Both the position numbers and the translations under genes were made by a program. From an uncultured Actinomycetes bacterium (GTDB lineage: Bacteria; Actinomycetota; Acidimicrobiia; Acidimicrobiales; Microtrichaceae): DNA of 17,507 bases. The notes under the pieces were generated by a model. That model saw only the letters and a program-made list of their open reading frames with translations, was not told where the DNA came from and did not search any database. The stretch lies in NCBI GenBank assembly GCA_903953195.1, contig CAJBIS010000311.1:1-17507 (forward strand), read 5' to 3'. Positions 1-7,329 of the stretch are shown here, piece after piece; position 1 is the stretch's first letter; each line of letters begins with the position of its first letter.

Positions 1-1729
1 AGACGTCGTTGTTGGGGAACGTCTTCATGCGGTCGATCAACAACTCGAGTCCCGCACCCGGGTTGCCCTCACCGGCCAGACCGGAGAGCACCCGTCGCAG
101 CTTCCAGACCTGCTGGAGCTGCGTGCGCTCGAACAGGAGCTCCTCGTGCCGCGTCGAGGAGGCGTCCACGTCGATCGCCGGGTAGATCCGCTTCTCGGCG
201 GCGCGACGGTCGAGCCGCAGCTCCATGTTGCCGGTGCCCTTGAACTCCTCGAAGATCACCTCGTCCATCTTCGAACCCGTCTCGACGAGCGCGGTGGCGA
301 GGATGGTGAGTGAGCCACCCTCCTCGACGTTGCGGGCCGCACCGAAGAACTTCTTCGGCGGGTAGAGCGCACCGGTGTCGATACCGCCCGACATGATGCG
401 GCCGGTGGCAGGAGCCGCCAGGTTGTAGGCACGAGCCAGGCGGGTGATGCCGTCCAGGATGATGACGACGTCCTTGCCCTCCTCGACGAGCCGCTTGGCC
501 CGTTCGATCGCCAGCTCGGCGACCTTGGTGTGCTCGTCGGACGGACGGTCGAACGTCGAGGCCAGCACGTCGCCACGCACCGAGCGACGCATGTCGGTCA
601 CCACTTCGGGGCGTTCGTCGACGAGCAGCACCATCAGGTGCACCTCGGGGTTGTTCTGCTCGATCGACTGAGCGATCGTCTTCATCACGGTCGTCTTGCC
701 GGCCTTCGGCGGCGACACGATCAGACCGCGCTGCCCCTTGCCGATCGGCGAGATGAGATCGATGATCCGTGACGTCATGTCGAGCGGCTCGTCGGCACGC
801 TCGAGCCGCAGCTTCTGGTCCGGGAAGAGCGGTGTCAGGTCCTCGAAGCGCGGGCGCAGGCGGGCCAGCTCGGGATCGACGCCGTTGACCTTGTCGATGC
901 GCAGCAGCGCCGGGTTCTTCTCGTTGCGGATCGCCGGACGAGCTGCGCCCTCCAGGAAGTCGCCCTTGCGCAGCCCGAGCTGACGGGTCTGCTTCACCGA
1001 GACGTACACGTCGTCCTTGCTCGGGAGGAACCCCTTCACCCGCAGGTACCCGAAGCCCTCGGCGCGGAGATCGAGGAACCCGCTGACGTCGTCGGGCTCA
1101 CCTTCCCACGTCTGCTCCGTGGGCTCATCGGTGCGCTCACGGTCACGGTCGCGTCCCCGACGACGACGCCGTCGACGGTTGCCGCCCTCGCCGTCACCGT
1201 CACCCTGCTGACCGCCCTGCTGACGGTCGCCCTGCTGACGGTCGCCCTGCTGGCGTGACTGGCCGCCCTGCTGACGGTCACCCTGCTGGCCACCCTGCTG
1301 ACGTGACTGGCCGCCCTGCTGACGGTCGCCCTGCTGGCCACCCTGCTGCTGGCCACCCTGCTGACGGTCGCCCTGCTGACGGTCACGACCGCGGTCACCC
1401 TGCTGGCGCTCGCCACCCTGACGGTCGTCGGCAGCACGCTCCTCGGTCTCCGTGCCCTCGGACCCGTGGTCGGCCTCGGCGGTCGACCCGTTCGACGACT
1501 CCACCTCAGCAGCAGGAGCATCGGTCGCCGGTTCCGGTGCGCTCGGCGTCTCGGCGCCGCCGCCGGAACCGCCACCGTCCGTCACGCCGGCGAGATCGAG
1601 GATCATGCCGATGATGTCGGCCTTCCTGGTCCGGCTGGTGGGCTTGCCGCCCAGCGCGGTGGCGATCGCCGCCAGTTCCCCCCGGTCCTTGCGTTCCAGG
1701 CCTTCAACATCGATGGAATCGAGACTCAC
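1..1729 (-). CDS. rho: Transcription termination factor Rho (3' end cut by window edge)
   Basis: Rho is a hexameric RNA helicase that binds C-rich nascent RNA and terminates transcription. Visible in order: an N-terminal Rho_N helical domain (residues about 1-48); a low-complexity segment (49-196) that is first acidic/Ala/Pro-rich, then Gln/Gly/Arg repeats (about 101-176), then an Arg-rich block; a cold-shock-type RNA-binding domain (about 211-285); and the RecA-like ATPase with Walker A PPKAGKTT (about 340) and Walker B VVIILDG (about 423). The last visible residues, RMKTFPNNDV, lie close to the usual C terminus, so only about ten residues are missing. I chose GTG 1729 because GAGGG lies 5 nt before it; the in-frame ATG at 1741 has no Shine-Dalgarno and directly follows a hairpin. 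It sits downstream of threonine genes, as in mycobacteria, but has its own promoter. Function is certain; the start is likely. Confidence 0.97.
   Translation of the reverse strand, partial: MSLDSIDVEGLERKDRGELAAIATALGGKPTSRTRKADIIGMILDLAGVTDGGGSGGGAETPSAPEPATDAPAAEVESSNGSTAEADHGSEGTETEERAADDRQGGERQQGDRGRDRQQGDRQQGGQQQGGQQGDRQQGGQSRQQGGQQGDRQQGGQSRQQGDRQQGDRQQGGQQGDGDGEGGNRRRRRRRGRDRDRERTDEPTEQTWEGEPDDVSGFLDLRAEGFGYLRVKGFLPSKDDVYVSVKQTRQLGLRKGDFLEGAARPAIRNEKNPALLRIDKVNGVDPELARLRPRFEDLTPLFPDQKLRLERADEPLDMTSRIIDLISPIGKGQRGLIVSPPKAGKTTVMKTIAQSIEQNNPEVHLMVLLVDERPEVVTDMRRSVRGDVLASTFDRPSDEHTKVAELAIERAKRLVEEGKDVVIILDGITRLARAYNLAAPATGRIMSGGIDTGALYPPKKFFGAARNVEEGGSLTILATALVETGSKMDEVIFEEFKGTGNMELRLDRRAAEKRIYPAIDVDASSTRHEELLFERTQLQQVWKLRRVLSGLAGEGNPGAGLELLIDRMKTFPNNDV
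1204..1427 (-). repeat. Degenerate tandem repeat encoding Gln/Gly/Arg-rich disordered insert in Rho
   Basis: About 224 bp inside rho consist of repeated codons for the modules RQQGD, RQQGG and GQQGG, read on the minus strand. Longer units recur nearly identically, for example a block containing RQQGGQSRQQG appears twice. The codons are mostly CAG CAG GGC/GGT and CGT, so repetition is strong at DNA as well as protein level. The region encodes roughly residues 101-176 of Rho, with no hydrophobic residues, so it should be disordered. It stays in frame and shows no stop. Confidence 0.9.
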
Positions 1730-1967
1730 GTCTTCCCTCATGGTTCGGCTCGACCCGTGTGCGGGTCGAGCGGTTGGGGCCCGGTCGGAACCGCCAGCGC
1801 GGGAGTCGACCGGGCGACGCTCAGCGACAGGATCTCGGCACCTGCCGGGGATCCGGGAGCGGGAGGCACCCCTGGGACGACTCAGCGAGACGAATCAGGG
1901 AGTGGCCGGTACGACAGACGGGGAACCGTTGGATCCCCCGCCGCCCATCGGCCTGCGCCAGAGCGAC
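1730..1967 (-). promoter_or_regulatory. Long rho mRNA leader with start-proximal hairpin
   Basis: If transcription starts about 7 nt after the -10 box at 1974-1979, the rho leader is roughly 240 nt. It contains a perfect 10-bp inverted repeat (GCTCGACCCG, 4-nt loop, CGGGTCGAGC) at 1748-1771. This ends 6 nt before ATG 1741 and 18 nt before GTG 1729. No U-tract follows, so it is not a classical terminator. Read as mRNA, 1861-1920 has 24 C, 16 G, 15 U and 5 A, the C-over-G bias expected of Rho-binding RNA. A possible 17-codon leader ORF (1948-1895, ATG to TGA) has only a weak AGG upstream. Otherwise the gap between rho and the next gene holds no credible gene. Rho autoregulation through its leader is known in E. 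coli; here it is inference. Confidence 0.5.
1735..1739 (-). promoter_or_regulatory. Shine-Dalgarno GAGGG deciding the rho start
   Basis: GAGGG followed by 5 nt (AAGAC) and GTG at 1729. It overlaps the alternative ATG (1741-1739), which has no ribosome-binding site of its own, so the GTG start is favoured. Confidence 0.6.
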
Positions 1968-1973
1968 CCCGTC

Positions 1974-2002
1974 ACCCTACCCGGCCGGCTCGCCACGGGC
2001 AA
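1974..2002 (-). promoter_or_regulatory. Predicted rho promoter
   Basis: On the minus strand, TTGCCC (-35, 2002-1997) is separated by exactly 17 bp from TAGGGT (-10, 1979-1974). It lies just 21 bp beyond the stop codon of the upstream gene, so rho can be transcribed independently of the amino-acid cluster. The same TAGGGT box precedes the tRNA-Arg gene in this window. Confidence 0.65.
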
Positions 2003-2023
2003 CCGATCCCCTGCCGGTGGAGC

Positions 2024-3181
2024 TCAGACGCCGAGCAGTCGACCCATCAGGTCGTGCCCGGCGACCGGGGTCTCCCCGCCCACCGCGGCCTCGGTGTAGA
2101 CGTCGGGACCCGAGGTCGGCACGCCGGCGCCCACCAGGAGATACGGCACCGGGTCCGACGTGTGCGTCCGCAGTCGGAGCGGCGTGGCGTGGTCGGGCAG
2201 CAGCAGCAGTCGCCACGGACCCCGCTCATCGAGCGCCGGCACCAGTGGTGCCAGGATCTCGGCGTCCCAGCGCTCGAGCGACCGCACCTTCTCGGCGGCG
2301 TCGCCGGCGTGACCGGCCTCATCGGTGGCCTCGACGTGGATGACGAACAACTCCAGGCCCGCGTCGAGTCCGGCGAGCGCCGCGTCGCGCTGCGCCGCGT
2401 AGTCGGTGTCGTACCCGGCAGTCGCGCCGTCCACATCGGGGACGGCCATCTCGGTGAGGACACCCAGCCCTCGCACCAGGTCGACGGCGGTGGTGATTCC
2501 GCCCGTCACGCCGAAACGGGCCGAGAACGCCGGCATCGTCGGCTGGAATCCCTGACCCCACAGCCAGATCTGGTTGGCATCGAGACCTGACGCCGCGAGC
2601 ACCGGACGGCTGGCCTCCATCACCTCGCGCAGCCGATCGCTCGCCGGGCCGGTCGGCCACACGGCGGGATCGCCGGTGAGGTCGTGCGGTGGCACGCACT
2701 CGGCGTCACCCCAGTCGGCCGGAGCGACCATGATGTGCCGGTACTCCACGCCGGCATGGAACTCGAGCCCGGAGTCCGAGCCACGACCGAGTTCCGCGTC
2801 GAGCGCCTCGATGGCGCGCACCGCGGCATCGGTGGACGGGTGACCACCGGCGAAGTCGACCATGACGCCGTCGTCGCCGAGTGTGACCAGGTTGCACCGG
2901 TACGCCAGTCGGTCGTCGGGCAGCACCAGTCCGAGCGAGGCCGCCTCGATCGGCGCTCGACCGGTGTGGAACTCCGCGGGGTCGTACCCGAGGATCGACA
3001 TGTTGCCGACGTCGCTCCCCGGCGGCAGACCGTCCGGGATCACCGCGGCGCGCCCCACCTCGCCGCGCGCGCAGAGCGCGTCGAGCGTCGGGGTGTGCGC
3101 GACCTCGAGCGGAGTCCGGCCGTCCAGCCCGTCGAACGGCTCGTCGGCACAACCATCGGGGACGCAGACCACGTACTTCAT
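2024..3181 (-). CDS. Cofactor-independent phosphoglycerate mutase-like protein, probable homoserine kinase
   Basis: A 385-residue alkaline-phosphatase-superfamily protein of the archaeal-type (ApgM) phosphoglycerate mutase family. It begins MKYVVCVPDGCADEP with a metal-binding Asp9; DVGNMSILGYDP carries the presumed nucleophile Ser62; ATDEAGHAGD and PDHATPLRLRTHTSDPVPY supply the C-terminal metal ligands. A subset of this family (TIGR02535, proposed homoserine kinase) is predicted to replace ThrB and often lies beside threonine genes. Here it follows hom and thrC, exactly where mycobacteria have thrB, and no GHMP-type ThrB is present in the window. I therefore infer phosphorylation of homoserine rather than, or besides, 3-/2-phosphoglycerate interconversion. 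ATG 3181 is chosen by family N-terminus; GTG 3214 would add 11 residues. No good Shine-Dalgarno is seen, but a 13-codon ORF (3219-3178) ends in an ATGA overlap with the start. Confidence 0.85.
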   Translation of the reverse strand: MKYVVCVPDGCADEPFDGLDGRTPLEVAHTPTLDALCARGEVGRAAVIPDGLPPGSDVGNMSILGYDPAEFHTGRAPIEAASLGLVLPDDRLAYRCNLVTLGDDGVMVDFAGGHPSTDAAVRAIEALDAELGRGSDSGLEFHAGVEYRHIMVAPADWGDAECVPPHDLTGDPAVWPTGPASDRLREVMEASRPVLAASGLDANQIWLWGQGFQPTMPAFSARFGVTGGITTAVDLVRGLGVLTEMAVPDVDGATAGYDTDYAAQRDAALAGLDAGLELFVIHVEATDEAGHAGDAAEKVRSLERWDAEILAPLVPALDERGPWRLLLLPDHATPLRLRTHTSDPVPYLLVGAGVPTSGPDVYTEAAVGGETPVAGHDLMGRLLGV

Positions 3182-3263
3182 GGCGGCATTCTGCCCGAGT
3201 GCGGCGGCTCGCACGCCATCGGTGACGCCGGCAGCAGCCTGGTGCAGCCGGATGCCGTGCGGG

Positions 3264-4679
3264 TCAGCCGAGTTCCGCGCGGATCAGCGACTCGATGGCG
3301 CCGAGGTCGGCGGGCACGTGCTCGACACGCTCGCTCCGCTCGTACAGGTCGCCGAGCCGATCGGGCAGCGCCGGACGGATGCCGGTCGCCTGCTCGACCG
3401 CATCCGGGAACTTCGCGGCGTGCGCCGTGGCCAGGCAGACGACCGGGACGGTCGGGTCCGCGAGCGGCCCGGCGACGAGCATCGACTCGGCCACGCCGAT
3501 CCCGACCGCGGTGTGCGGGTCCAGCAGCAGGCCGGTGCGGTCGTGCACCTCGCGGATCACGGCCGCCGCCGCGGTGTCATCGAGGCGCCCGCAGTCGAAC
3601 TCGGTGCGGAGCGCCTCGAGCACTGCGGGTTCGACCGACACCGAACCGTCGCTCCGGAACGTCGACATCAGGTCGGCGACCGCGGCGCCGTCGCGCCCGA
3701 GCGCCTCGAACAGCAGCCGCTCGAGGTTCGACGACACCTGGATGTCCATCGACGGACTCGTCGTCGGCACCACTTCGGTGATCGCCATCGTGCCGGTGGT
3801 GAAGAAGCGCGTGAGCACATCGTTGCGGTTCGACGCGATCACGAGCCGTTCGATCGGCAACCCCATGCGGGCGGCCGCCCAGCCGGCGAGCACGTTGCCG
3901 AAGTTTCCCGTCGGCACGACGAAGCTCACGGGGGCGCCGTCGGGCGAGACGCTCAGGTGAGCGGTGACGTAGTAGACGATCTGCGCCATCACACGCGCCC
4001 AGTTGATCGAGTTGACCGCCGAGAGGTGGACCTCGTCCCGGAAGACGTGATCGGCGAACGCCGCCTTCACCAGGTCCTGGCAGTCGTCGAAGGTGCCGGG
4101 GACGGCGAGCGCGTGCGCGTTGGCGGCGCCGAGCGTCGTCATCTGGCGGCGCTGCACCTCGGAGGTCCGGCCGTCCGGGAACAGGATGAAGATGTCGACC
4201 CGATCCCGGCCGGCGCACGCGTCCATGGCCGCCGAGCCCGTGTCGCCCGACGTGGCACCCAGCACGCAGATGCGCTCGTCCCGTTGGGCGAGCACGTGGT
4301 CGAAGAGCCGCCCGACGAGCTGCAGCGCGACGTCCTTGAACGCGAGCGTCGGCCCGCGGAACAACTCGAGCAGCAGCAGGTCGCGTCCGGCGACGGACGA
4401 CCCGATCGGGACGACCGGGCACACCTCGGGCACGTCGAACGTGGCGTAGGCCTCGGTGACGATCCGCTCGAACGCGGCGCGGTCGATGTCGTCGGCCACG
4501 AACGGCCACATGACCTCGACGGCGATCTGGTCGTACGGTCGGCCGCGCAGTTCCTCGAGCGGCGGCAGCTGCGGCCACTGCGCCGGCAGGTAGAGCCCGC
4601 CGTCCGACGCGAGGCCGGCGAGCAGGACGTCCGCGAAGCCGAGCTCGGCCGCGGCACCTCGGGTCGAGACGTACCGCAC
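3264..4679 (-). CDS. thrC: Threonine synthase
   Basis: This 471-residue PLP enzyme converts O-phosphohomoserine to threonine in the cytoplasm. It belongs to the longer fungal/E. coli-type class: the N-terminal segment MRYVSTRG...ASDGGLYLP is followed by LELFRGPTLAFKD, whose Lys115 is the PLP-binding lysine. GATSGDTGSAA (141-151) and VPTGNFGNVLAG are the phosphate- and cofactor-binding loops. The start is GTG 4679, only 2 nt after the hom stop codon, so the two genes are probably translationally coupled. The next gene downstream, the ApgM-like protein, would supply its substrate if it is a homoserine kinase. Confidence 0.96.
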   Translation of the reverse strand: MRYVSTRGAAAELGFADVLLAGLASDGGLYLPAQWPQLPPLEELRGRPYDQIAVEVMWPFVADDIDRAAFERIVTEAYATFDVPEVCPVVPIGSSVAGRDLLLLELFRGPTLAFKDVALQLVGRLFDHVLAQRDERICVLGATSGDTGSAAMDACAGRDRVDIFILFPDGRTSEVQRRQMTTLGAANAHALAVPGTFDDCQDLVKAAFADHVFRDEVHLSAVNSINWARVMAQIVYYVTAHLSVSPDGAPVSFVVPTGNFGNVLAGWAAARMGLPIERLVIASNRNDVLTRFFTTGTMAITEVVPTTSPSMDIQVSSNLERLLFEALGRDGAAVADLMSTFRSDGSVSVEPAVLEALRTEFDCGRLDDTAAAAVIREVHDRTGLLLDPHTAVGIGVAESMLVAGPLADPTVPVVCLATAHAAKFPDAVEQATGIRPALPDRLGDLYERSERVEHVPADLGAIESLIRAELG

Positions 4680-4681
4680 GC

Positions 4682-5986
4682 TCAGCTGGGCCCGATGACC
4701 CGGATCACCGAGTCGACCGAGCGCACCACGTCGAGCGCCCGCAGCGCCTCGAGCGTGTGCTGCACGTCGGACTCACGGGCGGTGTGGGTGATGAACATGA
4801 GGCGGGCGGCACCGTCGTCGGCGAGCGCCGACTGCTCCATGGACCGGATCGACACGCCGTTGGCGCCGAACACGCCGGCCACGTTGGCGAGCACCCCCGG
4901 GCGGTCGACCACCTCGACGATCAGGTAGAAGGCCGAGTCGAGATCGTCCTGCGGTCGCAGCACCGCCTGACCGAACGAGCCGAGCGATGCGTGCGTGCCC
5001 TTGACCACGTTGACCGCGGCGTCGACGACGTCGCCGAGGACGGCCGAGGCCGTCGGGAACCCACCGGCACCTCGGCCGTAGAACATCAGGTCGCCGACGG
5101 CGGCACCCTCGACGAACACGGCGTTGAAGCTGTCACGGACCGATGCCAGCGGATGCGTGACCGGGACCATCGTCGGGTGCACGCGCACGGCCACCGACGC
5201 GTCGTCGAATCGCTCGGCGACGGCGAGCAACTTGATCTGGTAGCCGAGACGGCCCGCAGCCTCGATGTCGTCGGCGGTGACGGTCGAGATGCCCTCGTGG
5301 TGCACATCGGCCGCCGTCACACCGACACCGAACGCGATCGTGGCGATGATCGCCGCCTTGGCGCCCGCGTCGAAACCCTCGACGTCCGCCGTCGGGTCCG
5401 CCTCGGCGTACCCGAGCGCCTGCGCCTCGGCGAGCGCGTCCGCGTAGCTCCAGCCCTCCTCGGTCATCTTCGTGAGGATGTAGTTGGTCGTGCCGTTGAT
5501 GATGCCCATCACCCGGATCACGTCCTCGCCGACGAGCGACTCGCGGAGCGGTCGGATGAACGGGATGCCGCCGGCGACGGCGGCCTCGAACAGCAGGTCG
5601 ACGCCGCTGGTGTCCGCCAGCTCGAACAGCTCGGCACCCGCCGAGGCCAGCAGCTCCTTGTTGGCGCTCACCACGGGCTTGCCGGCTCGCAGCGCGGCGG
5701 CGATCAGGTCACGGGCCGGGTCGATGCCACCCATGACCTCGACGACGACGTCGACGCCCGGGTCGACGACGAGCGACGCGGCGTCAACGGTGAACACCGA
5801 GGGATCGACGTCGAGGCCCCGGTCCACGTCGAGTGATCGCACCGCGATCCGCGCCACCCGCAGGCGGACGCCGGTCCGGGCGGCGATGTCATCGGCACGC
5901 CCCTGCACGAGTTCGACGAGCGATCCGCCCACCGTGCCGCAGCCGAGGAGCCCCAGGTTCACGATGCGTTCGGTCGTCTCGGTCAC
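4682..5986 (-). CDS. hom: Homoserine dehydrogenase with C-terminal ACT domain
   Basis: A 434-residue NAD(P)H-dependent enzyme that reduces aspartate semialdehyde to homoserine. The Rossmann motif LGLLGCGTVGG is at residues 11-21. The catalytic domain shows SANKELLA, GIINGTTNYIL and the substrate-binding run ALGYAEADPTADVEGFDAGAK. From about residue 350 an ACT domain follows (FYLIVEVVDRPGVLANVAGVF), the usual site of threonine feedback inhibition. It is a monofunctional enzyme with no fused aspartokinase. The start GTG 5986 has no clear Shine-Dalgarno, so a slightly later start is possible. The gene follows lysA after 55 nt; that gap holds only a weak 6-bp hairpin (CGAACC, loop, GGTTCG). Confidence 0.97.
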   Translation of the reverse strand: MTETTERIVNLGLLGCGTVGGSLVELVQGRADDIAARTGVRLRVARIAVRSLDVDRGLDVDPSVFTVDAASLVVDPGVDVVVEVMGGIDPARDLIAAALRAGKPVVSANKELLASAGAELFELADTSGVDLLFEAAVAGGIPFIRPLRESLVGEDVIRVMGIINGTTNYILTKMTEEGWSYADALAEAQALGYAEADPTADVEGFDAGAKAAIIATIAFGVGVTAADVHHEGISTVTADDIEAAGRLGYQIKLLAVAERFDDASVAVRVHPTMVPVTHPLASVRDSFNAVFVEGAAVGDLMFYGRGAGGFPTASAVLGDVVDAAVNVVKGTHASLGSFGQAVLRPQDDLDSAFYLIVEVVDRPGVLANVAGVFGANGVSIRSMEQSALADDGAARLMFITHTARESDVQHTLEALRALDVVRSVDSVIRVIGPS

Positions 5987-6041
5987 CGTGGCAGGCTACC
6001 GGCGACCCCGACCGGTCACGAACCCGTTCCGGTTCGATGGT

Positions 6042-7316
6042 TCAGTCGACGTCGGTGGCCAGCAGGTCGTCGACCGTCTCGCGTCGCACGACGAGCCGGG
6101 CAACGCCGTCGCGGACGAACACCACCGGCGGCCGCAGGATCTTGTTGTAGTTCGACCCCATCGAGTGGCCGTAGGCGCCCGTCACCGGCGTGCCGATCAC
6201 ATCGCCCACGGCGAGATCGGCGGGCACCGTGCCCTCGCGGACGAGCACGTCGCCCGACTCGCAGTGCTTCCCGACCAGCCGGATCGGCATCTCGCGACGC
6301 GACGAGGCCGCACGCGGCAGGAACGTCTCGTAGCCGCTGCCATAGAGCACCGGCCGCGGGTTGTCGCTCATGCCGCCGTCGACGGCGACGTAGGTGCGCA
6401 CGCCCGGGATGAACTTGATGGTTCCCACCGTGTAGAGCGTGACAGCGGCGCCGGCCACGATGCTCCGTCCGGGTTCCGCGGCGATGGACGACCGGATGCC
6501 CTCGGCCCGACACGACTCGAGCACCGCACCGCCCCACTCCCGCAACGTCGGGGCCTGTTCGCCCGCCACGTAGGCCACACCGAGGCCCCCGCCCACGACC
6601 AGCTCGGGCAGGTCGGCGTCGACCACGAACGGCGCCACCGTGCGCAGGCCGTCGATGAAGTTGTCGACACTGAACACCTGCGACCCGATGTGCAGGTGCA
6701 GCCCCACCAGATCCACCGCAGTGGAGGCGCGGGCCCGGTCGACGGCCTCCGCCGCCTGACCGGTCGGCAGCGGGAAGCCGAACTTGGAGTCCAGGTTGCC
6801 GGTCCGGACGTGCTCGTGCGTGTGGACCTCGATCCCGGGGTTCACCCGCAACAGGACCGACGGCACGGGCGCGCCGTCGGCGACGAGTGCCTCGATCCGA
6901 TCGAGTTCGTCGTGGCTGTCCACGATGATGCGGCCCACGCCCCGCTCCATGGCGGCCCGGAGCTCGTCGGCGGACTTGTTGTTGCCGTGCAGGGTGAGCC
7001 GGTCTGCCGGCACGTCGGCGGCGAGTGCCACGGCGAGCTCCCCGCCGGTGGCGACGTCGAGTCGCATGCCCTCGGCGTGAGCGAGCCGGGCCATCGCCCG
7101 GCACAGGAACGCCTTGGTGGCGTAGACCGCGCCGTCCGGCCCGAACACGTCGACGGCCTCGGCGCAGCGGGCCCGCAGGTGGGCCTCGTCGTAGACGAAC
7201 AGGGGCGTGCCGAACTCGTGGGCGAGGTCGAGCAGGTCGCACCCTCCGATCGACAGGCGACCGTCCTCGGCGATCGTCGCGGTGTCCGGCAACAGCTCCA
7301 CCGGGAGCGGGTCCAC
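6042..7316 (-). CDS. lysA: Diaminopimelate decarboxylase
   Basis: A 424-residue fold-III PLP enzyme that decarboxylates meso-diaminopimelate to lysine. PLP-binding Lys68 lies in AVYATKAFLCRAM; further family motifs are HLHIGSQVF, the glycine-rich phosphate loop VVGGGLGVAY, AEPGRSIVAGA and the active-site CESGDVL. The start GTG 7316 is chosen because AGGGG sits 8 nt upstream and family homology begins just after it. The open frame runs up to 7535, but those extra residues are Arg-rich and overlap argS in another frame, so they are not real. It begins 11 nt after the argS stop, consistent with one transcript. Confidence 0.96.
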   Translation of the reverse strand: MDPLPVELLPDTATIAEDGRLSIGGCDLLDLAHEFGTPLFVYDEAHLRARCAEAVDVFGPDGAVYATKAFLCRAMARLAHAEGMRLDVATGGELAVALAADVPADRLTLHGNNKSADELRAAMERGVGRIIVDSHDELDRIEALVADGAPVPSVLLRVNPGIEVHTHEHVRTGNLDSKFGFPLPTGQAAEAVDRARASTAVDLVGLHLHIGSQVFSVDNFIDGLRTVAPFVVDADLPELVVGGGLGVAYVAGEQAPTLREWGGAVLESCRAEGIRSSIAAEPGRSIVAGAAVTLYTVGTIKFIPGVRTYVAVDGGMSDNPRPVLYGSGYETFLPRAASSRREMPIRLVGKHCESGDVLVREGTVPADLAVGDVIGTPVTGAYGHSMGSNYNKILRPPVVFVRDGVARLVVRRETVDDLLATDVD

Positions 7317-7324
7317 GGTCGACG

Positions 7325-7329
7325 CCCCT
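7325..7329 (-). promoter_or_regulatory. Shine-Dalgarno AGGGG deciding the lysA start
   Basis: AGGGG overlaps the TAG stop codon of argS and lies 8 nt before GTG 7316. This fixes the lysA start inside a frame that remains open another 219 nt upstream, and suggests ribosomes finishing argS reinitiate on lysA. Confidence 0.75.

Noticed and set aside
1204..1427. Repeats in rho as a CRISPR array or minisatellite outside a gene
   Set aside because: Units are short, without constant spacers, and remain in frame within rho, so they encode protein.
1748..1771. rho leader hairpin as an intrinsic terminator
   Set aside because: The 10-bp stem is strong but is followed by CGAACC and the start codon, not by U residues.
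2862..4928. 688-codon open frame on the plus strand
   Set aside because: It lies antisense to thrC and the 5' part of the putative homoserine kinase gene. Its product is His/Arg/Asp-rich with no family features, a high-G+C shadow of the real genes.
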